42,994 bases of DNA from Sphingomonas hengshuiensis. Lineage in GTDB: Bacteria; Pseudomonadota; Alphaproteobacteria; Sphingomonadales; Sphingomonadaceae. The stretch's first letter is position 1. Each line of letters starts with the position of its first letter. Positions 21,870 through 30,942 of this stretch are shown here, in pieces. The position numbers and the translations under genes are program-made. Location of the stretch: positions 1-42,994 of the forward strand of contig QFNF01000026.1 in assembly GCA_003240755.1 (NCBI GenBank), written 5' to 3'. The notes under the pieces are model-generated. The model saw only the letters and a list, made by a program, of their open reading frames with translations. It searched no databases and was not told the origin of the DNA.

Positions 21870-22559
21870 ATGCGCGTCCTGATCGTCGAGGACGAACCCA
21901 ATCTCGGCCGCCAGTTGCGCGCCACGCTGGAAGGGGCGGGCTATGCCGTCGACCTCGCCACCGATGGCGAGGAGGGGCATTTCCTCGGGTCGACCGAAAC
22001 CTATGACGCGATCATCCTCGACCTCGGCCTGCCCGAGATCGACGGACTGACCGTGCTCGATCGCTGGCGCAAGGAGGGGCGCACCGCTCCGGTGCTGGTG
22101 CTGACCGCGCGCGATAGCTGGTCCGACAAGGTCGCGGGCCTCGATGCCGGTGCCGACGACTATGTCGCCAAGCCGTTCCAGACCGAGGAACTGATCGCCC
22201 GCCTGCGCGCGCTGATCCGCCGCGCCTCGGGCAACGCCTCGGCCGAGCTGACCGCGGGCGACATCCGCCTCGACACGCGGTCGGGCAAGGTGACGAAGGC
22301 GGGCGAGCCGGTGAAGCTGACCGCGCAGGAATACAAGCTGCTCAGCTATCTGCTGCACCACAAGGGCAAGGTCGTCAGCCGCACCGAATTGATCGAACAT
22401 ATCTACGACCAGGATTTCGACCGGGATTCGAACACGATCGAGGTGTTCGTGACGCGGATACGCAAGAAGCTGGGCGCCGACGTCATCACCACCATTCGCG
22501 GCCTCGGCTACAGCCTCGACGAACCGGGCGCGCCGAAGCCGGCGGGCGCGGAGGACTGA
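21870..22559 (+). CDS. OmpR/PhoB-family response regulator
   Basis: 229-residue two-component regulator: a receiver domain with the phosphorylation site Asp51 (AIILDLGLPEIDG), conserved acidic pair VEDEPN and Lys in YVAKPF, and a C-terminal winged helix (AQEYKLLSYLLHHKGKVVSR, VFVTRIRKKLGAD, TTIRGLGYSLDEP). It is most like PhoP/QseB. A good ribosome site (AAGGAGAG) precedes ATG 21870. The partner kinase starts ten bases after its stop. Confidence 0.95.
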   Translation: MRVLIVEDEPNLGRQLRATLEGAGYAVDLATDGEEGHFLGSTETYDAIILDLGLPEIDGLTVLDRWRKEGRTAPVLVLTARDSWSDKVAGLDAGADDYVAKPFQTEELIARLRALIRRASGNASAELTAGDIRLDTRSGKVTKAGEPVKLTAQEYKLLSYLLHHKGKVVSRTELIEHIYDQDFDRDSNTIEVFVTRIRKKLGADVITTIRGLGYSLDEPGAPKPAGAED

Positions 22560-22569
22560 GCGGGCGCGG

Positions 22570-23937
22570 ATGGCGAACGGTGGCGATCCTGCCCCCCGCA
22601 CCTATGTCCGGGTGACGGGATCGCTGTCGCGGCGGATGATCGTCGTCGCGGCGCTGTGGATCATGCTGCTGCTGGCAGGCGGCGGCTATGCGCTCGACCG
22701 CGTGCTGGTGTCGGCGGTCACGCGCAACACCGACGACGGCCTCGAATATCTGCTCAATTCGCTCATCGTCTCGGCCGAGATCGATTCGACCGGCGAGGTG
22801 ACGTTCAACCGCCAACTGTCCGACCAGCGCTTCCTCGAACCCTATTCGGGGCTGTACTGGCAGGTGAGCGGGCCGGGGCACGAGACATGGCCCTCGCGCT
22901 CGCTGTGGGATCGCAAGCTGCCGGTCGACGGCAGGCGCTATACCGACATCCGCATCTATGACGCCAAACCCTTTACCGACCAGAAGCTGCGTATCGTCGA
23001 ACGCGACCTGACGCTGCCCGGATCGCCCACCGTCTGGCGGTTCCAGGTGGCCGAGTCGCGCGACGTGCTCGACGGGCTGATCGCCGCGCTGCGCAAGACG
23101 CTGGTGCGATCGTTCGCGCTGCTGGGGCTGGGCCTGATCGTCATGGCGGCGCTCCAGACCTGGTACGGCCTGCTCCCCCTGCGCGCGGTGCGCGACGCCA
23201 TCGCCCGGCTGCGCGGCGGGCAGTCGGCACGGGTCGAGGGATCGATGCCGGCCGAGGTCGCGCCACTGGTCGAGGAACTGAACGCGCTGGTCGAACATAA
23301 CGACCGGCAGGCGGAGGAGGCGCGGCGCCATGCCGGCAACCTCGCCCATGCGCTCAAGACGCCGCTGACGGTCATCATGAACGCGTCGGCCGCGGGGCAG
23401 GACGATCTGGCCGACACGGTCATCCGCGAGGCGCGGACGATGCGGCGGCAGGTGGACCATCACCTCGCCCGCGCCCGCGCGGTCGGCCGGCGCGGATCGG
23501 CGCACAGCCGTGCCCAGGTATGGGCATCGGTGGAGGCGGTCGAGCGCGCGGTCGCCCGGCTCTATCCCAATGTCCGCATCGACGTGGATGGGCAGAAGGA
23601 TCTGGTCGCGCGGATCGAGCGACAGGATCTCGACGAAATCCTCGGCAACCTTGTCGAGAATGCCGCCAAATATGGCGGGGGAAGCGTGTTCGTGACGGTG
23701 CGCGCCGATGCCGGCTTCGTCGAACTGATGGTCGAGGATGACGGGCGCGGCATCCCCGAGGCCGACCGGCTGCGCATCTTCGATCGCGGCGTCCGGCTCG
23801 ATTCGGGCAAGCCCGGCACCGGGCTGGGCCTCGCGATCGTCCGCGACGTCGCCGAGATCTACGAGGGCACCGCCTCGCTCGAGGAGAGCGAGGATCTGGG
23901 CGGGCTGCTGGTCCGGCTGCGGCTGCCGGCTGCCTGA
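22570..23937 (+). CDS. Two-component sensor histidine kinase (PhoQ/QseC-like)
   Basis: 455-residue membrane sensor. Two membrane helices (about 23-44 and 178-198) flank a periplasmic sensory domain. A HAMP-like stretch (LPLRAVRDAIARLRGG) follows, then the H box RHAGNLAHALKTPLTV (His260) and an ATPase domain with NLVENAAKYG, EDDGRGIPE and GTGLGLAIVRDVAE. Together with the regulator and the PepSY protein it makes a compact envelope-sensing unit. The stimulus cannot be read from the sequence; divalent cations or cationic peptides are the usual ones for this group. Confidence 0.94.
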   Translation: MANGGDPAPRTYVRVTGSLSRRMIVVAALWIMLLLAGGGYALDRVLVSAVTRNTDDGLEYLLNSLIVSAEIDSTGEVTFNRQLSDQRFLEPYSGLYWQVSGPGHETWPSRSLWDRKLPVDGRRYTDIRIYDAKPFTDQKLRIVERDLTLPGSPTVWRFQVAESRDVLDGLIAALRKTLVRSFALLGLGLIVMAALQTWYGLLPLRAVRDAIARLRGGQSARVEGSMPAEVAPLVEELNALVEHNDRQAEEARRHAGNLAHALKTPLTVIMNASAAGQDDLADTVIREARTMRRQVDHHLARARAVGRRGSAHSRAQVWASVEAVERAVARLYPNVRIDVDGQKDLVARIERQDLDEILGNLVENAAKYGGGSVFVTVRADAGFVELMVEDDGRGIPEADRLRIFDRGVRLDSGKPGTGLGLAIVRDVAEIYEGTASLEESEDLGGLLVRLRLPAA

Positions 23938-23969
23938 CCGCCCTTCAGGCTGATGGTTCCGGGGGCGAA

Positions 23970-24956
23970 TTACAACCCCCGCATGGCCTCCGCCGCGATC
24001 GACACGCTGCGCTTGCGCGCCGCCGGATCGAACATCGCCCCGGTCACGATCACCTCATCGGCCTGCGTCCGCTCGATGAATTTCGCCAGGCCGCTGCGCA
24101 CCGTCTCCGGCCCGCCGATCGCCGAGCATTCGAGGACATGGTCGAGGATCGCATTGCCCTGCGCGCCGATCCGGTCGCGATAGCCGGCGACGGGCGGGGG
24201 CAGTTCGATCGGCTGCCCGGTACGGATCGCGACGAACATCTGTTCGGTCGAACTGGCGAGCAGCCGCGCTTCCTCGTCGGTATCCGCCGCCAGCACGTTG
24301 AACGCCGCGGCGGCATAGGGTTTGTCGAGCACCGCCGACGGCCGGAAGTTGCGGCGATAGGCGTCGAGCGCCTGGTCGAGCGCCGCCGGCGCGAAATGCG
24401 AGGCGAAGGCATAGGGCAGGCCCAGCATCGCCGCCAACTGCGCCCCGAACAGCGACGATCCGAGCAGCCACAGATCGACCTTCGCCCCGGCGCCCGGCAC
24501 CGCGCGGACCCCGGTGCCGCCATCGTCGGCGAAATAGCGCTGCAACTCGACGACGTCCTGCGGAAAGGCGTTGGGGTCGCCGTCCAGCGTGCGACGCAAC
24601 GCCCGCGCGACGATCTGGTCCGATCCCGGAGCACGGCCAAGCCCGAGGTCGATGCGTCCCGGATACAGCGCGTCGAGCGTGCCGAACTGTTCGGCGATGG
24701 TCAGCGGGGCATGGTTGGGCAGCATGATCCCGCCCGCCCCGACGCGGATCGCCTTCGTCGCCGCGGCGATATGGCCGATCACCACCGCCGTCGCCGCGCT
24801 GGCGATGCCGGGCATGCCATGATGTTCGGCCACCCAGTAGCGGTGATAGCCCTCCGCCTCGGCATGCATGGCGAGGTCGGCGGCGGCGGCCAGCGCCTCG
24901 CCGGGCGTGCCCCCCTGACGGACGGGGACGAGGTCGAGCATCGAATAGCGGGTCAT
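23970..24956 (-). CDS. LLM-class flavin-dependent oxidoreductase (MsnO8-like)
   Basis: Luciferase-like TIM-barrel enzyme that would use FMNH2 to oxidise an unknown substrate. The 328 residues show the group's usual features: N-terminal [75 protein letters not shown], and a C-terminal [19 protein letters not shown]. It is transcribed alone, convergent with the histidine kinase gene. These oxidoreductases are common and the substrate cannot be assigned. Confidence 0.92.
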   Translation of the reverse strand: MTRYSMLDLVPVRQGGTPGEALAAAADLAMHAEAEGYHRYWVAEHHGMPGIASAATAVVIGHIAAATKAIRVGAGGIMLPNHAPLTIAEQFGTLDALYPGRIDLGLGRAPGSDQIVARALRRTLDGDPNAFPQDVVELQRYFADDGGTGVRAVPGAGAKVDLWLLGSSLFGAQLAAMLGLPYAFASHFAPAALDQALDAYRRNFRPSAVLDKPYAAAAFNVLAADTDEEARLLASSTEQMFVAIRTGQPIELPPPVAGYRDRIGAQGNAILDHVLECSAIGGPETVRSGLAKFIERTQADEVIVTGAMFDPAARKRSVSIAAEAMRGL

Positions 24957-24989
24957 GGCGCTAAGATGGGTGCCGGGTTGCGGATTGCT

Positions 24990-25008
24990 ACCGAAGCGAT
25001 GCTTCGGT
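24990..25008. other. Small perfect hairpin between two minus-strand genes
   Basis: ACCGAAGC (24990-24997) pairs perfectly with GCTTCGGT (25001-25008) around a GAT loop. It lies about 40 bases past the PhzF-like stop and may act as a weak terminator, though no T-run follows. Confidence 0.4.
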
Positions 25009-25044
25009 GCGGGAAGGAAGAAGTTGGATCGCGGGATCGCGCGG

Positions 25045-25827
25045 TCAGACGAGCAGCTCGCCCCGCATCACCGTCACGCATTCCCCGCCGAGCACGGCAC
25101 GCTCCCCCGCCAGCGTGCATGTCAGATATCCCCCGCGCGCGCTCGCCTGGAATGCGGTGAAACGCCCGGACCCGAGGCGTTCGGACCAGAAGGGGGCGAG
25201 CGCCGCATGGGCCGATCCGGTCACGGGATCCTCATCTACGCCCCATGCCGGGACGAACACCCGGCTGACGACATCGGCGACATCGCCCGGCGCGGTGACG
25301 ATCGCCATCACCTCGCACGCCGCCAGCGCCGCCATGTCGGGCGTGCAGCCGCGCACCGTCGCCGCGTCCGCGACCAGGATGACGCTGGTCTGCTGCGCGC
25401 CGGCCACGCTCGCGAACACGTCGCCCTCGATGCCCAGCGCCGCCAGCAGCGCCGCATCCCCGGCCGGCGCGACCCGTGTCACCGGCAGGTCGAGCGTATA
25501 GCCCCCGCGCTCGCGTCCCACGACCAGCACCCCCGCCTTGCGCGTGGCGAAGCGGACTTCCCGCCGCTCGCCCATCAGCACATGGCCGCTCGCCAGCGTG
25601 GCATGGCCGCACATCGCGATCTCGACCGTCGGCGTGAACCAGCGCAGTTCGTAATCGGCATCGCCCGAGGTCGGCACCACGAACGCCGTTTCCGACAGAT
25701 TGTGTTCGAGCGCGATCGACTGGAGCAGCGCATCGTCGGGCCAGCGATCCAGCACCATCACCGCGGCCGGATTGCCGGTGAACGGACGGTCGGCGAACGC
25801 ATCGACCACGGTGAAGGGCATCGCCAT
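25045..25827 (-). CDS. PhzF-family isomerase/epimerase-like protein
   Basis: 260-residue member of the PhzF (YHI9) superfamily, with a two-domain diaminopimelate-epimerase fold. Typical pieces are [19 protein letters not shown] near the N-terminus, NLSETAFV with the probable catalytic Glu, [20 protein letters not shown], and [11 protein letters not shown] near the C-terminus. No phenazine genes are nearby, so phenazine synthesis is unlikely; most family members have unknown substrates. Its start overlaps the stop of the cation-efflux gene by one base (TGATG). It is the last gene of a three-gene operon with pdxH. Confidence 0.92.
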   Translation of the reverse strand: MAMPFTVVDAFADRPFTGNPAAVMVLDRWPDDALLQSIALEHNLSETAFVVPTSGDADYELRWFTPTVEIAMCGHATLASGHVLMGERREVRFATRKAGVLVVGRERGGYTLDLPVTRVAPAGDAALLAALGIEGDVFASVAGAQQTSVILVADAATVRGCTPDMAALAACEVMAIVTAPGDVADVVSRVFVPAWGVDEDPVTGSAHAALAPFWSERLGSGRFTAFQASARGGYLTCTLAGERAVLGGECVTVMRGELLV

Positions 25828-26783
25828 CAGTAACTGCCCACGCGTTTGCCGAACCAGTGGGGGGTCACGTCCGCCTCGACCAGCGGATTGTCGGTGTCCA
25901 CATGCCCTTCGGGATCGAGGTGGATCAGCACCTCGACCTTGGGAAAGGCGCCGCGCAGGGCACGCTCGACGCCTTCGACCACGTCATGCGCGTCGGCGAC
26001 GGTCATGTCGCGCGCGACCTCCATATGGAATTGTGCGAAGTCGTGGCTGCCCGAGCGGCGGGTGCGGAAGTCGTGGATGCCGCGCAACCCGTCCTGCCGC
26101 GCGGCGACGTCGAGAAAGGCCTGGCGCTCGTCCTCGGGCCATTCCTTGTCCATCAACTGGTCGATCGCCTGGCTCGACGCCTGGAACGCCCCCCAGCCGA
26201 GCCACAGCGCGATCAGGATGCCCATCACCGGATCGGCGCCGCGCACCCCGAGCATCTGGTCGAGCACCATCGCGACGATGACGGCGAGGTTGAGCAGCAG
26301 GTCGCTCTGATAATGGACGTTGTCGGCGCGGATCGCGACCGATCCGGTACGGTCGATGATCGATTTCTGGTACGCCAGCAATGCAAAGGTGGCGATGATC
26401 GCGATCACCGACACGCCGATGCCGAACTCGACGTCCTGCCTCTCGCCCGGCGCACCGAAGGCGGCGATCGCGCGCCACGCGATGCCGGCGGCCGATGCGG
26501 TGATGAGCATCACCTGGAACAGCGCGGCCAGCGCCTCCGCCTTGCCATGGCCGAAGCGGTGATCGTGGTCGGCGGGCGTCGCGGCGAGGCGCACGCCGTA
26601 CAGCGTTACCAGCGACGCCAGCAGGTCGAGCGCGGTGTCGGCGAGGCTGCCGAGCATCGCGACCGAGCCGGTATGCCATGCCGCGAACCCTTTCAGCCCC
26701 AGCAGGAACAGCGCCATCGTCACCGACGCGATGGCGGCGCGCGTGGCGAGCGGAATCACCCGCTTGCGCTCGGTCTCGGTCAT
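25827..26783 (-). CDS. Cation diffusion facilitator (FieF-like metal efflux)
   Basis: Inner-membrane divalent cation/proton antiporter, expected to export zinc, iron or a similar metal. The 318-residue protein has about six membrane helices. The metal site residues are present: DTALD (DxxxD) in helix 2 and HYQSD (HxxxD) in helix 5, plus an HDHRFGHGKAEALAAL loop. The cytoplasmic domain (HDFRTRRSGSHDFAQFHMEV, EVLIHLDPEGHVD) binds metal in this family. Start ATG 26783 overlaps the stop of pdxH (ATGA). Confidence 0.94.
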   Translation of the reverse strand: MTETERKRVIPLATRAAIASVTMALFLLGLKGFAAWHTGSVAMLGSLADTALDLLASLVTLYGVRLAATPADHDHRFGHGKAEALAALFQVMLITASAAGIAWRAIAAFGAPGERQDVEFGIGVSVIAIIATFALLAYQKSIIDRTGSVAIRADNVHYQSDLLLNLAVIVAMVLDQMLGVRGADPVMGILIALWLGWGAFQASSQAIDQLMDKEWPEDERQAFLDVAARQDGLRGIHDFRTRRSGSHDFAQFHMEVARDMTVADAHDVVEGVERALRGAFPKVEVLIHLDPEGHVDTDNPLVEADVTPHWFGKRVGSY

Positions 26784-27355
26784 GGGAACAGCAACCCTTC
26801 GGACCAGCCGCCGTCGACGGCGGTGAAAATGCGACGTTCGTGCAGCCGGTGGGCGCGGTCCTGCCAGAATTCGATCGTGTGCGGGGCCACGCGATAGCCG
26901 CCCCAGAACGGCGGACGCGGCACGTCCTTGCCATCGAACTGCGCGGCGGTCCCGGCAAAGCGCGCCTCGAACGTCTCGCGCGAGGCGAGCGGGCGCGACT
27001 GGTCGGATGCCCACGCCCCCAGTTGCGAATCGCGACCGCGCGACGCGAAATAGGCATCGGATTCGGCGTCGGCGACCAGGCTTGCCGGTCCCTCGATCCG
27101 GATCTGCCGCCGCAACGATTTCCAGTGGAACAGCAGCGCGGCATGGGGATTGGCGGCCAGGTCGGCGGCCTTGCGCCCTTCGCGGTTGGTGTAGAAGACG
27201 AAGCCGTCGCGATCATGGCCCTTGAGCAGCACCATCCGCACCGACGGCCGCCCATCGGCATCGGCGGTGGCCAGCGCCATCGCATCGGGATCGTTCGGCT
27301 CGCCGGCTTTCGCTTCGGCGAACCATCGATCGAACAGGACGAAAGGATCGGTCAT
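26780..27355 (-). CDS. pdxH: Pyridoxamine/pyridoxine 5'-phosphate oxidase
   Basis: FMN enzyme that makes pyridoxal 5'-phosphate from pyridoxine or pyridoxamine phosphate, the last step of vitamin B6 synthesis. The 191 residues are close to the typical length. FMN and substrate sites are visible in RPSVRMVLLKGHD, FVFYTNREGRKAADL, FHWKSLRRQIRIEG, SRGRDSQLGAWAS and the C-terminal WGGYRVAPHTIEFWQ with RLHERRIF. ATG 27355 fits the family N-terminus; the frame stays open upstream into the ku promoter region. It is first in an overlapping operon with the efflux and PhzF-like genes. Confidence 0.96.
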   Translation of the reverse strand: MTDPFVLFDRWFAEAKAGEPNDPDAMALATADADGRPSVRMVLLKGHDRDGFVFYTNREGRKAADLAANPHAALLFHWKSLRRQIRIEGPASLVADAESDAYFASRGRDSQLGAWASDQSRPLASRETFEARFAGTAAQFDGKDVPRPPFWGGYRVAPHTIEFWQDRAHRLHERRIFTAVDGGWSEGLLFP

Positions 27356-27470
27356 CGCGTCGCCATACGCCCTTTCGCGGCGAATTTCACCCCGCCCGCC
27401 GCATGCCGGCCGGAACGACTCTTTCCGCTGGGAATTGAATCGGTTGAGCAACGAATCCGGGGGTGGTGGC

Positions 27471-28361
27471 ATGGCGGCACGGGCATATTGGCAGGGGCAG
27501 ATCCGCCTCGCCCTCGTCTCGATTCCGGTCGAACTGTACAGCGCGACCAGATCGGGCGCGAGCATCAGCTTTCGCCAGATTCACGAACCCAGCGGAAAGC
27601 CGATCCATTACGAGAAATCGGTAACGGGCATCGGACCCGTGGACCCGGACGAGATCATGAAGGGATATCAGATCGACATGGGCGAATATGTCCTGCTCGA
27701 CCAGGAGGAGATCGACGCGGTCAAGCTGGAATCGAAAAAGACACTGGAGCTGACCCAGTTCGTCGACGCGCATGAAATCGACGTGATCTATTACGAAAAG
27801 CCCTATTTCGTCGTCCCCGCCGACGACCTTGCCGAAGAGGCGTTCATCGTGCTGCGCGAGGCGTTGAAGCGCACGAAGAAGGTCGGGCTGGGGCAACTGG
27901 CGCTGCGCGGGCGGGAATATGTCGTCAGCCTGAAACCCTGCGGGCGCGGGCTGGTGCTGGAAACCTTGCGCTATGCCGACGAGGTCCATCGCGCGCAGGG
28001 CTATTTCCGCGACATTCCCGATACCACGCCCGACGAGGATCTGCTCGACCTTGCCGAGACGCTGATCGCCAAGAAGACCGCGAAGTTCGATCCGCAGGAG
28101 TTCCACGACCGCTATGTCGATGCGCTGAAGGATCTGGTCGAGCGCAAGGTAAAGGCGAAGGGGCGCAAGATCGTCGACACGGACGGCGACGAACGGCCGG
28201 GCGGGGGCAATGTCGTCGACCTGATGGCGGCGCTCAAGAAGTCGCTCGAAAAGGGCGGGGCGGCCGGGGCATCCGCCAAACCCGCGGCGAAGAAGCGCGC
28301 GGCGCCCAAGGCCGGGGCAAAGACTGCCACCCGCAAACCCGCCGCCGCCAAGCGCGCCTGA
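27471..28361 (+). CDS. ku: Ku protein, non-homologous end joining
   Basis: Bacterial Ku homodimer that slides onto broken DNA ends and recruits LigD. The 296 residues begin with the conserved MAARAYWQGQIRLALVSIP and include KPIHYEKSVTG, FVDAHEIDVIYYEKPYF, KVGLGQLALRGREY and TAKFDPQEFHDRY. The C-terminal 40 residues are a Lys/Ala-rich tail (KPAAKKRAAPKAGAKT), which in other Ku proteins binds DNA. A G-rich site (GGGGGTGGTG) precedes ATG 27471. ligD starts one base after the stop, so the two form the standard two-gene NHEJ operon, divergent from pdxH. Confidence 0.97.
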   Translation: MAARAYWQGQIRLALVSIPVELYSATRSGASISFRQIHEPSGKPIHYEKSVTGIGPVDPDEIMKGYQIDMGEYVLLDQEEIDAVKLESKKTLELTQFVDAHEIDVIYYEKPYFVVPADDLAEEAFIVLREALKRTKKVGLGQLALRGREYVVSLKPCGRGLVLETLRYADEVHRAQGYFRDIPDTTPDEDLLDLAETLIAKKTAKFDPQEFHDRYVDALKDLVERKVKAKGRKIVDTDGDERPGGGNVVDLMAALKKSLEKGGAAGASAKPAAKKRAAPKAGAKTATRKPAAAKRA

Positions 28362-28362
28362 C

Positions 28363-30786
28363 ATGGCGCGCAAGACCGATCCGCTGGCGGCGTACAATGC
28401 CAGGCGGGATTTCGCGCGCACCGCCGAACCGGCGGGCACCCTGGCACAGGGGAACGGCAATCGCTTTCTCGTCCAGAAACACGACGCGACCCGGCTGCAT
28501 TATGATTTCCGGCTCGAAATGGACGGGGTGCTCAAGAGCTGGGCGGTGACGCGCGGGCCCAGTCTCGACCCCGATCAGAAGCGGCTGGCGGTCCGTACGG
28601 AGGATCATCCGCTGTCCTATGCCAGCTTCGAGGGCGTGATCCCGGCGGGCGAATATGGTGGCGGCACGGTGATGCTGTGGGACGAGGGAACATGGGCGCC
28701 GGTCAAGGGCAAGTCGGCGAGGGATATCGACAAGGGCCATCTTCATTTCGTGCTGGCGGGCCAGCGTATGCGCGGCGAATGGCTGCTGGTGCGGCTGAAG
28801 CCCCGCGCGAACGAGAAGCGGGAGAACTGGCTGCTGCGCAAGGTTGCGGACGCCGAGGCGGGCGGCACCGACACGCTGACCGCGACGCTCCTGACCAGTG
28901 TCGCGACCGGGCGGACGATGGAGGAGATTGCCGCCGACAAACCGCCGGCGAGGCCGACGAAGAAGCGGGGCAGGGCGAAGGCCGCCCGGGGAAAACGTCC
29001 ACCCTTCGCCGAACCGCAACTGGCCACGCTGGTCGACAGCGTGCCGGCGGGCAGCAACTGGCTGCACGAGGTCAAATATGACGGCTACCGCATCCTGATC
29101 GCCACCGGCGGCGACGGGCCGCGCCTTTATACCCGCACCGGGCTGGACTGGACCGACAAATTCCCTGCGATCGCGGATGCCGCGGCGTCGCTCCCGCCGG
29201 GATTGCTGCTGGATGGCGAGGTCGTGGCGCTGCGGGACGGCAAGCCCGACTTCTCGACGCTGCAGGCGGCGATCAAGGAGGGGGGCGACATGCGCTGCTT
29301 CCTGTTCGACCTGCTCCACGACGGCGACGGCGACCAGCGCGATGCGCCGCTGGTCCAGCGCAAGGAGCGGCTGCGCGGCGTGCTGGCCGATGCCGATCCG
29401 CGCCTCGCCTATTCCGAACATGTCACCGGATCGGGCGAGCAACTGTTCGCGGCGATGTGTCGCGAAGGCTATGAGGGCATCGTGTCGAAACAGGCCGACG
29501 CCCCCTATCGCGGCACGCGGTCGAAGGCGTGGGTGAAGGTCAAATGCACCCGTCGCCAGGAATTCGTGATCGTCGGCTGGAGCCCGAGCGCGGCGCGCGG
29601 GCGACCGTTCAGCTCGCTGCTGCTGGCGGTGCAGGGCGATGACGGCCTCATCTATGCCGGGCGGGTCGGCACCGGCTTCGATGTGGCGACGCTGACGCAG
29701 GTGCACGACGCACTGGCGCCGCTGGCGCGCAAGACGCCTCCGCTTGACCTGCCTGTCGCCGTCCGTCGCGGCGCGCGGTTCGTGACGCCGACGCTGGTGG
29801 CGGAGGTCGCCTTTGCCGAATTCACCGCCGACAACATCGTCCGCCATGCGAGCTTCCTCGGGCTGCGCGGCGACAAGGCGGCGAAGGACGTCGTGCGCGA
29901 GACGCCGGTCGCGGTGGCGGCCAAGCCCAAGGCGCGCATCACCCATCCCGACCGGGTGATCTTTCCCGGCGACCGGCTGACCAAGGGCGATCTCGCTGCC
30001 TATGTCGAGGCCGTAGCGCCGCTGCTGCTGCCATGGGCGGCGAACCGGCCGATCAGTCTGGTGCGCTGTCCGCAGGGGCGGGCCAAGGCGTGTTTCTTCC
30101 AGAAGCACGACGCCGGCAGCTTCGGCGACGCGGTGGACCGGATCGAGATCGCCGAGAAGGATGGCGGACGCGAACCCTATCTCTATGTGCGCGATGCCGC
30201 CGGGCTGCTCGCCTGCGTGCAGATGGGCACGATCGAATTCCATGGCTGGGGCGCGGGCGTCGGCGATGTCGAGCGGCCCGACCGGATGGTGTTCGACCTC
30301 GATCCCGACGAAGGGCTCGACTTCGCCGCCGTAAAGCGTGCCGCGCACGATCTGCACCGGCATCTCGCCGATCTCGGTCTCGCCAGTTTCGCGATGCTGT
30401 CGGGGGGCAAGGGGGTGCATGTCGTCGTGCCGCTGACCCCGCAAGCCCGCTGGCCGGCGGTCAAGGACTTCGCCGACCGTTTCGCGCGCGCGCTGGCGCA
30501 GGCCGAACCCGATCGCTTCGTGGCGACGATGGCGAAGGCGAAGCGGAAAGGGCGCATCTTCATCGACTGGCTGCGCAACCAGCGCGGCAGCACCGCCGTC
30601 CTGCCCTATTCGGCCCGGGCAAGGGCCGGGGCGCCGGTAGCAGCGCCGGTCGCGTGGCGCGAACTCGACGATATCGACACCCCGGCGCGCTGGACGATCC
30701 GCGATGCGCAGGAACTGCGCAAGCGCGCCGACAGCCGGTTGCTGGCCGGCTGGGGTATCGCCGATCAGGTGCTGCCGGATCGGTAG
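28363..30786 (+). CDS. ligD: ATP-dependent DNA ligase D
   Basis: Multifunctional NHEJ enzyme (807 residues) that trims, fills and seals broken DNA ends. The domain order is phosphoesterase (about 15-165; QKHDATRLHYDFRLEMDG), ligase (about 215-510; HEVKYDGYR with adenylated Lys238), and primase-polymerase (about 520-805; VFDLDPDEGLDF with the metal-binding Asp pair, and LSGGKGVHVVVPL). This is the order found in Pseudomonas LigD, not the polymerase-first order of mycobacteria. All three active sites look intact. It is co-transcribed with ku. Confidence 0.96.
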   Translation: MARKTDPLAAYNARRDFARTAEPAGTLAQGNGNRFLVQKHDATRLHYDFRLEMDGVLKSWAVTRGPSLDPDQKRLAVRTEDHPLSYASFEGVIPAGEYGGGTVMLWDEGTWAPVKGKSARDIDKGHLHFVLAGQRMRGEWLLVRLKPRANEKRENWLLRKVADAEAGGTDTLTATLLTSVATGRTMEEIAADKPPARPTKKRGRAKAARGKRPPFAEPQLATLVDSVPAGSNWLHEVKYDGYRILIATGGDGPRLYTRTGLDWTDKFPAIADAAASLPPGLLLDGEVVALRDGKPDFSTLQAAIKEGGDMRCFLFDLLHDGDGDQRDAPLVQRKERLRGVLADADPRLAYSEHVTGSGEQLFAAMCREGYEGIVSKQADAPYRGTRSKAWVKVKCTRRQEFVIVGWSPSAARGRPFSSLLLAVQGDDGLIYAGRVGTGFDVATLTQVHDALAPLARKTPPLDLPVAVRRGARFVTPTLVAEVAFAEFTADNIVRHASFLGLRGDKAAKDVVRETPVAVAAKPKARITHPDRVIFPGDRLTKGDLAAYVEAVAPLLLPWAANRPISLVRCPQGRAKACFFQKHDAGSFGDAVDRIEIAEKDGGREPYLYVRDAAGLLACVQMGTIEFHGWGAGVGDVERPDRMVFDLDPDEGLDFAAVKRAAHDLHRHLADLGLASFAMLSGGKGVHVVVPLTPQARWPAVKDFADRFARALAQAEPDRFVATMAKAKRKGRIFIDWLRNQRGSTAVLPYSARARAGAPVAAPVAWRELDDIDTPARWTIRDAQELRKRADSRLLAGWGIADQVLPDR

Positions 30787-30810
30787 GGCAGGTTCCCTGT
30801 GCAACCGGCC

Positions 30811-30922
30811 CGTTCGTCCTAACTGGCCATCGCGCTTGTCGAAATGGCGTATCGAAGGACCGGTACCACGCGGTGCCTCGACACGGGTCTTCGACTTCGC
30901 TCAGCCTCTACTCGGCACGAGC
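30811..30922. repeat. Palindromic intergenic repeat, copy 2
   Basis: Related to 10053-10167 in order and orientation: CGTTCGTCCT, then TGTCGAAATGGCGTATCGAA, then GGGTCTTCGAC, CTCAGCCTCTACTCGGCACGA. The arms are less well matched here (GCGCTTGTCGAA against TTCGACTTCGCTC). It lies between the convergent genes ligD and galE and may help end transcription. Confidence 0.8.
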
Positions 30923-30942
30923 CGATCTACCTCGAGGAACGG

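Noticed and set aside
28234..30804. Long minus-strand frame opposite ligD
   Set aside because: Mirror frame of ligD with low-complexity Arg/Ala/Asp composition; LigD on plus has all three domains.
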